64,000 nt of DNA. Origin: Impatiens glandulifera (lineage: Eukaryota > Streptophyta > Magnoliopsida > Ericales > Balsaminaceae). The notes beneath the pieces were generated by a model. The model had not been told where the DNA came from. It ran no database searches and was given only the letters and a program-made list of their open reading frames with translations. The DNA is taken from NCBI RefSeq assembly GCF_907164915.1, contig NC_061862.1:81061718-81125717 (forward strand), given 5' to 3'. Every line of letters begins with the position of its first letter. Within the stretch, counting starts at the first letter, position 1. Shown in pieces: positions 8,607 through 18,741 of this stretch. Made by a program: the position numbers and the translations under genes.

Positions 8607-10068
8607 TGTTAAATCTAGTTAAATTGATTAAAATAAATTTAGAAAATAAGTTTACATTGTTTTGATGGTGCGCAAAACATTAAGTAAAACTTAGTTATGC
8701 ACAGACAAAGATGAAGAGATTGTTTTAATGATGAAAACTAAGTTGTGAAATTGTTTATGCACAGGTATAACTGAAGAAGTGAATAGACATCTTAGTGCAA
8801 ACATACATCTTAAACTAAGAAAATGTACTCAGACGTCTAAGGCCGAAGAAGTGCAAGAAAACACTTCAAGTCAAGTAGATACCTCAAGTTGTGAAGCGTG
8901 ATCAGACGGGTTAGTCTGAAGAAGCGCGTTTAGACGCCTTGCTTCAGCAATAGTCTGAAGAAGCGTGATCAGACGGATTAATCTGAAGAAGCTCGTTCAG
9001 ACGTCTTATTTCAGTAGTAGTCTGAACAAGCGTGATCAAACGGGTTATCTGAAGAAGAAGAAGAGGTGTGATCATACGAATTGTTTGAAGAAGAAGCGCT
9101 ATCAGACAGGTTGTCTGAAAAAGAAGCGCGATCAGATGTGTGAGTCATAAGAAGCGCGAACAGACGGGTGAGTCTAAAGAAGCGCGAACAAATGTCTTGC
9201 TTCAGTAGTCGTCTGAAGGAGAACTCTGCTTATCAACTCAATAAATAACAACATTCGTTATAAGTAGACGTCCTAGTCAGCTTATTACAACTATCACAAA
9301 GTGCTCAACCAACAGGAAGTTGACACATAATATATAAATCAGATTCGATCGTTGCCTATACCTCAACAAAGGACAATCAATGTACAACGTCAAATCCCTG
9401 AACTTATGAGCATCAGATCACTATAGCTCCGGTACAATGGATCCCTGAATATCTGGACTTTAGGTACGATAAATCTTTCCAGATCTTTTCACAAATCAAA
9501 AGTTAGAGTCGACCGTCGCTATGCTTCAATATAAAAGAGCTTCAAAGCACAACGGTGACAACATACAAGTTCTTAGAAGTTCTAACACCAGTTCGACTAA
9601 GCTTTAAGTTCTTATTATTTCTCTTACTGTAAAAACATTCATTGTATAAGATGAGAACATATTCTTGTTATAAGTTAAACAGAAAGTTGTATGTTTAACA
9701 AAGTGAGCTCTAGAAGTTCAGAACATGCATCTGTTAAGTTCTGGGTTTCTGACTGAGTTTGTATAGGCTCTATATAAACCAAAGTCTTCTAGTGGAATCC
9801 TTCTGAAACAGAACAAGGAGTGACGTATGAGTTTTATCTCCGAACATCCATAAAACTCTCGTGTTATTTACTTTCCGCATCTTAACGTCTTGTATACATA
9901 GCTTTAAATCTAGCAAGAATTCCGCACTTGAAATCATTCAAGAGCTTGCGACAATTTGTGTAGAATAGAAATAGGTTTTAAGTCCCTAACATGATTAAAA
10001 TCTAATTGAAAGATAAGGTTAACACAACAACATTCAACCCCCTTTTATTGTTGTATCCGATCCTAACA
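8607..10068 (+). mobile_element. Solo LTR related to the A/B family
   Basis: A 1462-bp unit begins TGTTAAATCT and ends GATCCTAACA. No PBS, PPT or coding sequence is attached. Near 9820 it contains GAGTTTTATCTCCGAACATC and the CCATAAA block shared with the LTRs of elements A and B, in the same orientation. The flanks GTATA (8602-8606) and ATATA (10069-10073) match at 4 of 5 bases and may be a decayed target duplication. It most likely arose by LTR-LTR recombination of a related element that had landed at the start of the antisense gag. Confidence 0.7.
8895..9215 (+). repeat. Degenerate short repeats inside the solo LTR
   Basis: Irregular repetition of a unit like GTCTGAAGAAGCGCGATCAG with ACGGGT interspersed, about ten imperfect copies of roughly 25-45 bp spacing. 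The block gives this LTR its own left half, not seen in elements A or B. Confidence 0.7.
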
Positions 10069-10379
10069 ATATATCTGAATCTATAAAAAAGATAAATGTC
10101 TTGGTGTATTTATCTCACTCACATGTCCTTCAAGAAGATTGTCCTCATACTAATTTGTTGGTTATTTTAAACTAAGAATGCCTTATTAAAGTGGACCATA
10201 GATGGACGGAAAACTAAAATCATTTAAATATAATTAAATGACTATATATTGGAGCAAAAATAGGGAAATATATGGACATATCTACAAACTAAAATTCATA
10301 GTAGAAATCACCCATTATACCACAAACTAAAACTCATGTTGGTACATGGTTTTTTAACATAGGAAAGGGAATAAAATAA
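10069..10379. other. Non-coding stretch, nothing recognised
   Basis: AT-rich sequence between the solo LTR and the inverted-repeat block. I see no ORF, RNA gene or terminal repeat. Confidence 0.5.
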
Positions 10380-11332
10380 AGTGTTTGGTTGATGAGTTTC
10401 ATTCCAGAACATTGATTTTATTCCCGTATACTCATGAATCATCCATTTCTCTTCGGAGAAATGAATCTAATTCCTTAATGCATTTTCTCTCCCATGATGT
10501 CCACTCTTCATGTTCTCTCTCATAATTATAATTGTAATATTATATATATATTTTCTTTTATAATTATATTAGACGTTCTTTATAATTAAATTAATAATAA
10601 AAATTTTAATTTATTTATTGAAATAAATTATTTTAATTATTTAAATAATATCAAAAAAATATTTAAAATAAAATTTTAATACTAATTATAATAACTAATA
10701 ATAATAAAATTATTTTTATATAATTAATTTTAAATCTTATATATTAATAATAAAATTATAATAAATTAATTAAAATATAAAAACTTAAAAATAAAATAAC
10801 AATTTTATATAAAATAATTATAAAATTATTAAAAAAAGTTAAATATGAAATATTTTAATAAAAAAATGTTTTTAAAAATATTATGCAAGGTTATAGTATA
10901 TATTATTAAATAAAACGTTATATTTAATTTAATTAATTATAAATATATAATATTTTAAGATTTTATTTGTTTATAGATAATTTTATTTATAAATAAAAAA
11001 ATTGAATCATTCAACTATTCTTTTTTATAAGTATTTAAAATATATATATATATATAATTAATATAATAAAATATTAGATATTTATATTTTATAATATTTT
11101 ATTAAATTAGGACACTCTCATATTTTATATATTTTAAACAATTATAATATAAAATAATAATATTTTATATTTTTAATAAATAAAATATAATAATAAAAAT
11201 AAAAATATTAATTTAATTTCAAAAATAATATTAATAATTTATTTCTAATAAATCTAAACATTATTAATTGAATAGAAATATCCAAACGTTATCAATGAGA
11301 TTTAGAATGTTTAATACTAGTAACCAAACACT
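10380..11332. mobile_element. AT-rich block with 11-bp terminal inverted repeat (MITE/foldback-like)
   Basis: AGTGTTTGGTT at 10380-10390 is the inverse complement of AACCAAACACT at 11322-11332. The interior, especially 10530-11270, is almost pure A/T. GTGTTTGGTT ends are common on plant non-autonomous DNA elements. I cannot define a clean target duplication, so the identity is tentative. Confidence 0.4.
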
Positions 11333-11360
11333 ATACTTCTATAAATCATAAAGTCAATAC

Positions 11361-11508
11361 ATTCAAATGTAATTTCATTTTTAACCTTGAATAGGGTTTA
11401 TGTAGAGTATATATATACATAAACATTCTATAACCTAATGGGCCGTATCTCCGGCCCATTTAATCATATATAATAATAAAATATCAACTAATATAACATA
11501 GTCTAACA
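11361..11508 (-). repeat. 3' LTR of element C
   Basis: This 148-bp repeat differs from 14843-14989 at only a few bases (for example CCGTATC versus CCATATC). Its right border CTAACA meets the PPT at 11509. Confidence 0.85.
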
Positions 11509-11515
11509 CCCCTCC

Positions 11516-14500
11516 TCAAGTTGGAGCATATAAATCACAGATGCCCAACTTGGATCTAAAATGATCGAATAATTGCTTCCCAAGAGGCTTAGTGTGAATA
11601 TCAGCTAATTGAGAAGTTATGGGAACATGGGAAGCAACAATAGTCCCATCCTGGATATGATCCCGTAAAAAATGTAAATCCACTTCAATGTGCTTGTTAC
11701 GCTCATGAAACACTGGATTTTGAGCTATATGAAGAGCTGATTGGCTGTCTGAGTACACATGTATACCCGATTGAGGTACTCCAAGGAACACCATGACCCC
11801 TTGTAGCCACTTCAACTCACAAATTAAAGCTGCTAAAGATCGATACTCAGCCTCAACGGAAGATAAGGCCACAGTTGGCTGTTTCTTGGACTTCCAGGAC
11901 ACGAGAGAAGAGCCAAGAAATACCAACCACCCAGTAACCGATCTTCGAGACTTGGGACATGATGCCCAATCCGAACCGCACCATCTAGATAACCAAAGAT
12001 CACAATCACTCCTCAAGAGTATACCCTATCTTGGGGCATTCTTCAGATATCTCACAACCCGTAATGCTGCCTGATAGTGATCATGTAATGGGTCATGCAT
12101 AAACTGAGATAATATATGTACAGAGTAAGCTATATCAGGTCTTATGAAAGACAAATATATCAATCTCCCTACCAACTGTCGATAACTCTCCGTATCCTCC
12201 ATCTGCGCACTCACTGACTCCCCCAACTTATGATTCTGCTCCATAGAAAAACAACCAGGCTTAGCACCCAGAAAATCACACTCGGAAATAATATCTAGAA
12301 CGTATTTCTGTTGACACAAAGAAATACTCTCAACACTCCTAACAACCTCAACCCTTAGAAAGTACTTCAGATCCCTAAGTCCCTCATATGAAAACATGAT
12401 GATAAATATTGATTGAAGGCCTCTAGTATCCCAAATCACTCCTTGATACTATCATGTCATCCACATATATCAAGACATGTAAGACAACATCACTACTCTC
12501 AAAGGAAAACAGAGAATGATCCAAACGAGACTGAATAAAACCATAAGAAAGCAAGACAATTGTCAGTTTGGCAAACCAACAACGAGGCGCCTGTTTCAGT
12601 CCATAGAGAGACTTACGCAGGCGACACACTTTGTTGGTATGACCGAACTCAAAACCTAGTGGTAGGCGCATGTATATTTCCTTTGTCAGATCACCATGGA
12701 GAAAGGCATTATGCACATCCATCTAGTGCAAGTGCCAACCTCGAACAGTAGAAACTGCAAGGAAGGCCCGAATAGTACTCATTTTGACAACTGGAGTAAA
12801 GGTCTTAGAGTAGTCAATCTCCTCAAGCTGATGGTTGCCAAAGACCACCAGACGTGCCTTCAAGCGCTCAATTGACCCATCAGAATTGTGCTTAATCTTG
12901 TAGACCCAGCGACTGCCCAATGCCTTCTTCCCTTGAGGTAAATCCTCTAAACTCCACGTTCCATTGTCCTCCAAGGCTCATATCTCACTCTGCATGGATG
13001 AGCGCCATCTAGGTCGAGAGGCCTGTCTGTAAGATTTAGGCTCAACATCTATAAAAATGGCAGCCAAAAAATTCCAATGTCTCACAGAGAATAAATCATA
13101 ACTCAAATGATGTGCAAGAGGATACCGAGTAGTTGAGGAAGGGTCGGAGCCAGATGAATGATGTCGAAGGGGGGGGGGGGGGTAATACAATCAGTCATCC
13201 AAGAAGAAGGAGTCCGAGTCCTCATACCTCTGCCCAACTATGACTTCTTGACGCTCGACTGTGGCTGTTCAATGCAAGACTCGCTCGCCTGTTGCACAAC
13301 CGGCGAACTAGGCTCCTTAGAAGAGCCCTACGCATTAGTCTCCTTCACCGAATCATGCGCACCAGCCTCTTCGCCCAAAGCCCTCTCTAGCTCATAAAAC
13401 ACCATGAACTCTCCTACTGAAACCTGGTCTGGTGCCTCCTCCACAACACTAATGGGAGGAACAAAGACAAGACAATCCACAGGGGCAAAATAAAACTCAT
13501 TTTCATAGAAAACAACATCACGAGACACAAAACCTCCTTAGTTTCCCAATCCAATAACCTCCACCCCTTCTTATCATGGGGATAACCCAAAAACACACAC
13601 TTACGACTACGACTAGCAAACTTGTCATGACGAGAGTGTAAATCAAAGGCATAATAAAGGCAACCAAAAATACGCACGTTAGACAAAGTGAGAGCGGTAT
13701 CATATAATACCTTATAAGGAGTATGAAGCCCAAAATACGAGGAGTCATATTTATCAAGTAACATGTAGTAAGAACACATTCCCCCAATACTCAATAGGAA
13801 TAGAACTCTGGAACATGACAGTCCGTGCAACATTCAAGATATGTCGATGTTTCCTCTCTACTCTACAATTTTGTTGAGGAGTATGCACACAAGAAGTTTG
13901 AAATAATACACCAGCATCAGAAAAATAAGATTTCAAACAATTAAATTATGTTCCATTGTCAGTTCTTACATGTCTAATATCAACTCCAAATTGTCTTTTG
14001 ACCATAACAATAAACTTGATAAAGACAGTGAAAACTTCAGTTTTAGCAGTAAAAGAACTATCCACACAGCTCGACTAAAATCATCAACCAAAGTAAGAAA
14101 ATAAAGTGCTCCATTAGAGGAGGGAACAACATAAGGACCACAAAGGTCACAGTGTACTAAATAAAAAAAATACTCCTAGCATATGAATCACTATCATAAA
14201 AAACACTCCTAGACTGTTTGGCCTGATGACAAATATCACAAGGGCTAACACTAGGGGAACGACGAGTAACACTAACACCAGGTAAATGCTGCAACACACT
14301 GTCTGAAGGAAGCCCCATCCTACTGTGCCAAATCTCCAGACTCTCAGTTGAGTAGAAAAAAGTGACGTCGGAACACTACACTAGTCCCCCTTCGTTCACC
14401 TGCTCCAATCACCTTCCTGGTACTACGGTCTTGAAAAGTACATAAATCAGATAAGAATAAGATATCACCATGATAATCATCAATCAACTGAGTAACAAAA

Positions 14501-14781
14501 ATCAAGTTACAGGTCAAAGATGGGACAAATAAAACATTTTTCAGAGTAATTTCAGGAGATAAGTACATAGAACCCCGTATATGAGCAGTAACAATGCTAC
14601 AATCGGGTAGAGAAATGGGACAATCCGTCCCCACAAAGAAATCAACTAAACAGTCTTGGATCCCAGTGGCATGTAAGGTAGTCCCTGAATCAATAATCCA
14701 AGATAAATGATACTTAGCTGGGCCGCCGGAAGACTGTAACTCCGCGTCGAAGACGCTAGAAATATCATCACCGTTTGACAT
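11516..14781 (-). pseudogene. Ty1/copia pol of element C (protease, integrase, RT, RNase H), broken
   Basis: The minus-strand order is protease with WIIDSGTTLHATG and LPDCSIVTAHIRG (14344-14781), then GAG-pre-integrase with IWHSRMGLP and CDICHQAKQS. Integrase with PQQNCRVERKHRHILNVAR lies near 13870. RT spans 12026-12974 with RWVYKIKHNSDGSIERLKAR, MDVHNAFLHGDL, SLYGLKQAPRCW and YVDDMI. RNase H is at 11516-12016, with SVEAEYRSLAA, YSDSQSALHI and SQLADIHTKPLG. Several frameshifts (for example near 12435) and a TAG at 12723-12725, replacing the usual Q before MDVHNAF, make it non-functional. The start at 14781 directly follows the PBS region, so gag is missing. Confidence 0.85.
13169..13182. repeat. 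G14 homopolymer
   Basis: A run of 14 G bases inside the decayed pol. It could be real slippage or a sequencing/assembly length error. Confidence 0.8.
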
Positions 14782-14842
14782 ATCGGCGATGATTGGACAA
14801 AATATTGGGTAGAGTTTAATATTTAGATAGGCTCTGATACCA

Positions 14843-14989
14843 TGTCAAATGTAATTTCATTTTTAACCTTGAATAGAGTTTGTGTAGAGTATATATATAC
14901 ATGAACATTCTATAACCTAATGGGCCATATCTCCGGCCATTTAATCATATATAATAATAGAATATCAACTAATATAACATAGTCTAACA
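14843..14989 (-). repeat. 5' LTR of element C with adjacent PBS
   Basis: This 147-bp repeat runs on the minus strand from TGTTAGACTATG to TTTGACA. It is immediately followed by TGGTATCAGAGC, the initiator-Met tRNA primer site. Confidence 0.87.
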
Positions 14990-16313
14990 TTCCACACATC
15001 TATCACTCCAATTCCTATTCCGATTCCCTTATTTGAACCAAGTCGCCCCCTAAAATATTAAAAATAAGGGAAAATAACAACAGTTTCAAACTTGAACAAT
15101 AAGAAAAAGGAAGAAAAGAAGAGAGAAGAGAGAAGAAGAGATCAAGAATTAGAGGGAGAAAAGAAGACCATGCTATGTTGGTGAGAAGAAGCTCTTCGGG
15201 TTTCTATGATTTTTTAATAAAGGCCTTAAGCCCGATTTTGATCGATTATAAAGTAGTTGTGCATCCCTAGGATCTTGTTGATAACACTTGTAAGCCGCGA
15301 TTCTCATTAATAATACAAGTTCTTTGTTCATTTTATTTTCCAAACACAAGAGTTCTTCTTTATTTCAATATTGTACTATTCTTTGAATGGATCAAATGGA
15401 TTTGTTCTAAATGTGATTTGTGAACTTTTTTCCAATTTAGAATCCCACTAACCATTATAAACCTTCTTTGTATGATTTATAATATATTATGATAATTTAG
15501 AGTAACTATGTTCACTAATATCGGATTTTTGATGAATGATGATGAACAATCAGATTTTCTTGATAAATTTTAGGATTGTTTTAGAACATGGTTGAATTGA
15601 TTTAGAATAATAAATCGTTAATTACGAATATTCTGACGAGTTTCTTGACTTTCTAACCATGCTCTGATAGAAACCTTTCGGCGATGAATGACAAAAAAAA
15701 AGAATGACACAAACACACTCCAAATGTTTCTAGAAGACGATTAGTAGTAATATTGGTTTTTTATTTGGTGAAGTATAGCAAAATTTGGTTTGGGGTGGTT
15801 TGTTGCTGACCTAAGGATGAACGGAGAAGAATACCAACATCTACTATACGACTATGTGGCCTATTCCCCGATCGAAGTTTGGATCCAAAGACCGAAGATA
15901 GAAGACCAACACCTACTAATTGACCGAGAAAGTGCTCCCATGCATGCAAAAGAAAAAAAATAAAGCAAAATAAAAAGAAAGGACATGAGGCTAGGGATTC
16001 GAACCCATAACCTCCCTTCCGCATGCTTCCCCATCTTTAGCATTGGATTGGGCCTCTGAGCCCAAGCATGCTCCTAAACCTTTGTTGGCCTTTGATTTCA
16101 CTTGAATCTCTCAAACCGCTGATATTTCTTAGATCTAACCCCTAACTTGACTTATGACCCTGGTTGCCTTGCTACTTCAATTCTCTTTATCATTTTTTAA
16201 ATTCAATACTTTAAATGATATTATAAAATTCCAATAAAATAATATAAAATTCTTTTAAATATATTCTAAACAATTCTGGAAATTATTTCTATTTTAAGAC
16301 TCGTTTGAGATTA
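14990..16313. other. Non-coding stretch; possible tRNA-derived SINE piece at 15985-16070
   Basis: No gene is recognised. On the minus strand the 15985-16070 part reads GCTAAAGATGGGGAAGC followed by GGTTATGGGTTCGAATCCC, which resembles boxes A and B of a tRNA-derived SINE. Phrases of this kind also occur in gypsy LTRs, so I leave the identity open. The rest is AT-rich. Confidence 0.35.
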
Positions 16314-16683
16314 TGTTAAATGTAGCTAGTAATTTCAGTATAATTGTATGACAATTATGTTTATTGTGTGTGTTGTGTTTATGATAAGTTTAGTTATGGT
16401 TAATAGACAGTTATAAGAAGTTAGTAACTGTTTGTGTAGTGGGTAGTTATGGAAGGTAGTTATGTAACTGTAATGTTTAGGTATAAAAATTCCAAATCTA
16501 TTTATCAATGATATGGAAAATCTTAAAGTTTGTTATGTACATTTCTCTCCTTTTGGCTGTTAATCAATTGATAGATTTCTCATTCTTCTTCAGATCTCTT
16601 CTTCTTCTTCAAAACTTTGCTTCCGCTGCCCTAAATAATCAAATCACATAATTCAGTACTTTGTCAAACCCTAACCTATAACA
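16314..16683 (+). repeat. 5' LTR of element D
   Basis: A 370-bp repeat matched by 21476-21842 with scattered differences. TG and CA ends are intact, and the PBS-like site starts at 16687. Confidence 0.88.
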
Positions 16684-16712
16684 TCTTGGTATAAGAGCCA
16701 TACAATCTTACC

Positions 16713-18422
16713 ATGGTGGAAACCCGAAAACAGTCAAAGATAGATGCCCTTCGTGCTTCCATCGAAACGTTAAATGCCTCCTTTCTCGATGTGAACACTA
16801 GAATGGATCGTAGATTTGACACTATTAAAACTTGTATGATGGCCACTGAAGAACAAGTTCGTATTCTTGGCCAAGAAAACCGCCCTAGGGGACACGAGGG
16901 TAATGGCCGTTAGAACCCTCCACATGATAGAAACGTTTGAAATATTCCTCCAACCCGACTCACAAAAGTCAACTTTCCTCGATTTGATGGAACCAAAGTG
17001 GAAAGTTGGCTCATATCTGCAGAACAATTTTTCCAAGTTGATAAGACGGAGGATGAAACCAAGACAGACATTGCTCCCATCCACTTTATGGGCAACGCCA
17101 GAATGTGGTACGGTTAGTATTTGCAGCAACGCAATCATCGAGAAATCTTGACGTGGGAAGTATTCAGAAGGGATCTACTAGCATATTTTGGTCCCTCTAT
17201 GTATGTCACCCCCATGAGACAGATTATGCACCTACGATAGAATGAGGAATCAATCATGTATTACAATCAACAATATATAAATATTTCCCAGAAATTGCTT
17301 AATCTTCCTGAGGAGTATGTGATAGAATGTTACCTAGTGGGTCTGAACGAGGAGATTGCAAATGCTGTCAAACTTAGAAATCCAGAAACCTTGAACGAGG
17401 CTATGTCGATGGCAAAAGCCCAAGAATCAATATATAGATCCCTATGGAGCAGAGGGCCATTGCATAGTAAATCTGCCACTTTACTGCCCAAACAGTCGGG
17501 CCAAATACCAATCAGACTTCTTTTTTGGGCATTCCTTATGTATCTTCTTCCAGCGGGAATTAGGGCTCGATGAAACAATTAGAACCTACTATATTTGATG
17601 AGAAAAGGAGAAAATGTTTTTTACAAATGTGATCAGAAATGGGAACCAAACCACAAGTGTAAAACAAAATTGTTCATGATCTCGGCTAATGACCAAAAAG
17701 CCTTACTAGATGTCCAATTGGTTCAAGAAATGGTTGTTGACGATCCTTCATTGTTGCAGCCCAGTTCAGTGGAGGAGCCTGCCATTTCTCTACATGCCTT
17801 AACCGGTTCCAAGAATTTCCAAACTCTCCAGATCCGGGGAAAGATTGAGAGTCTGCCGGTAGTGATCCTTATTGACACATGCAACACTACCAACTTCATT
17901 AACAGCAGGATACTAAGGAATATAGGCCACGAGGCCATGAAAACTCAAGTGTTATCGGTAAAAGTGGCAGACGATTCAACCCTGTTTTGTTCCAGTGTTT
18001 GCAAAAACCTGAAATGGTCCATGGAAGGTAAAGATTACCAAGCGGATATGAAAGTTCTTACTATGACAAGTTATGATATGGTGTTGGGCATAGAGTGGTT
18101 AATTACTTTAGGCACTTCAGCCTGGAATTTCGAAAACCTTATATTTTCTTTTGAAATGGAGGGTACAACCATTACCTTGCAAGGGATACCCCAAACACAA
18201 ATTAACCTTATAGAGGGTCACCAGTTGGAGAAATTGTTAAGGAAGGGCAGTCTGGCTGCCATGGTACAAGCAAAAACAGAGAATGAAGTCCAGTTCTTTG
18301 CACTTTTCACAAGAGCCCATGAAGAAGTTTCTGAAGATCTTCAAGGGTTGCTTGATGATTTTAGTACTCTGTTCCAGCAACTAGATGGTTTACCACTAAC
18401 AAGAGAGCACGATCATCGGATC
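16713..18422 (+). pseudogene. gag and protease of element D, broken
   Basis: An ATG at 16713 starts a gag-like N-terminus (ETRKQSKIDALRASIETLN). A frameshift near 16905 moves the frame, after which VNFPRFDGTKVESWLISAEQ and MGNARMW identify the retrotransposon gag core. 17256-17573 continues gag, and further stops intervene. 17595-18422 reads a zinc-knuckle-like FYKCDQKWEPNHKCK and a retropepsin domain. There the catalytic triplet usually written DTG reads DTC (VVILIDTCNTTNFIN). The frame runs into the inserted MITE at 18423. Gag packages the RNA and the protease would mature the polyprotein. Neither can work as it stands. Confidence 0.8.
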
Positions 18423-18741
18423 TAGGGCCGGTCCTGAGAAACCTTGAGATTTTAGGGCCCTATGCAAATTTAAATTTTGGGGCCCCCTAAAATAGTAAAA
18501 AAAACTTTTTTTTTAATTTTAATTAATAAAATAAAATATAAATAATTAATATATTATAATACGAGACTAAAAAGGAGATATAAAAATTATTTTTATAATA
18601 TATATTTAATATTAAAGGAGAAAAAAGAGGAAAAAATCATATTAATAATATAATATTATTAAATATAAAAAAATGGGGGCCCTATAAAAGTGGGGGGCCC
18701 TATGCAAGTGCATTGGTTGCCTTACCTCAGGGCCGACCCTG
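18423..18741. mobile_element. 319-bp hAT-type MITE inserted in the RT of element D
   Basis: The ends are TAGGGCCGGTCCTGAG and the inverse complement of CAGGGTCGGCCCTGAG, an imperfect terminal inverted repeat of about 16 bp. The flanks are a perfect 8-bp direct duplication, ATCGGATC at 18415-18422 and 18742-18749. Removing one copy plus the insert restores the pol frame (DHRI then PLKEG). The interior is AT-rich with GGGCCC blocks and has no transposase. An 8-bp duplication with these ends is diagnostic of hAT. Confidence 0.93.

Larger units (their letters stand above)
11361..14989 (-). mobile_element. Element C: short-LTR Ty1/copia element, minus strand
   Basis: Near-identical terminal repeats at 11361-11508 and 14843-14989 enclose minus-strand copia pol. 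On the minus strand the right copy is the 5' LTR. It is followed at once by a PBS complementary to initiator Met tRNA (plus-strand CTCTGATACCA, 14832-14842). The left copy is preceded on the minus strand by the PPT TGAGGAGGGG (11509-11518). The interior starts directly with the protease region, so no gag is present. The left end base pair is altered (AT instead of TG) and no clear target duplication is seen. Confidence 0.85.

Noticed and set aside
8880..9225. CRISPR-like array
   Set aside because: Repeats are degenerate and irregularly spaced, and lie in a plant LTR.
15761..16043. Hydrophobic minus-strand open frames
   Set aside because: No start context, domain or homologue. The region looks like SINE or LTR-type repeat.
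15990..16070. A functional tRNA gene (GGTTCGAATCC-like box)
   Set aside because: No cloverleaf with acceptor or anticodon stems can be drawn; at most a SINE head.
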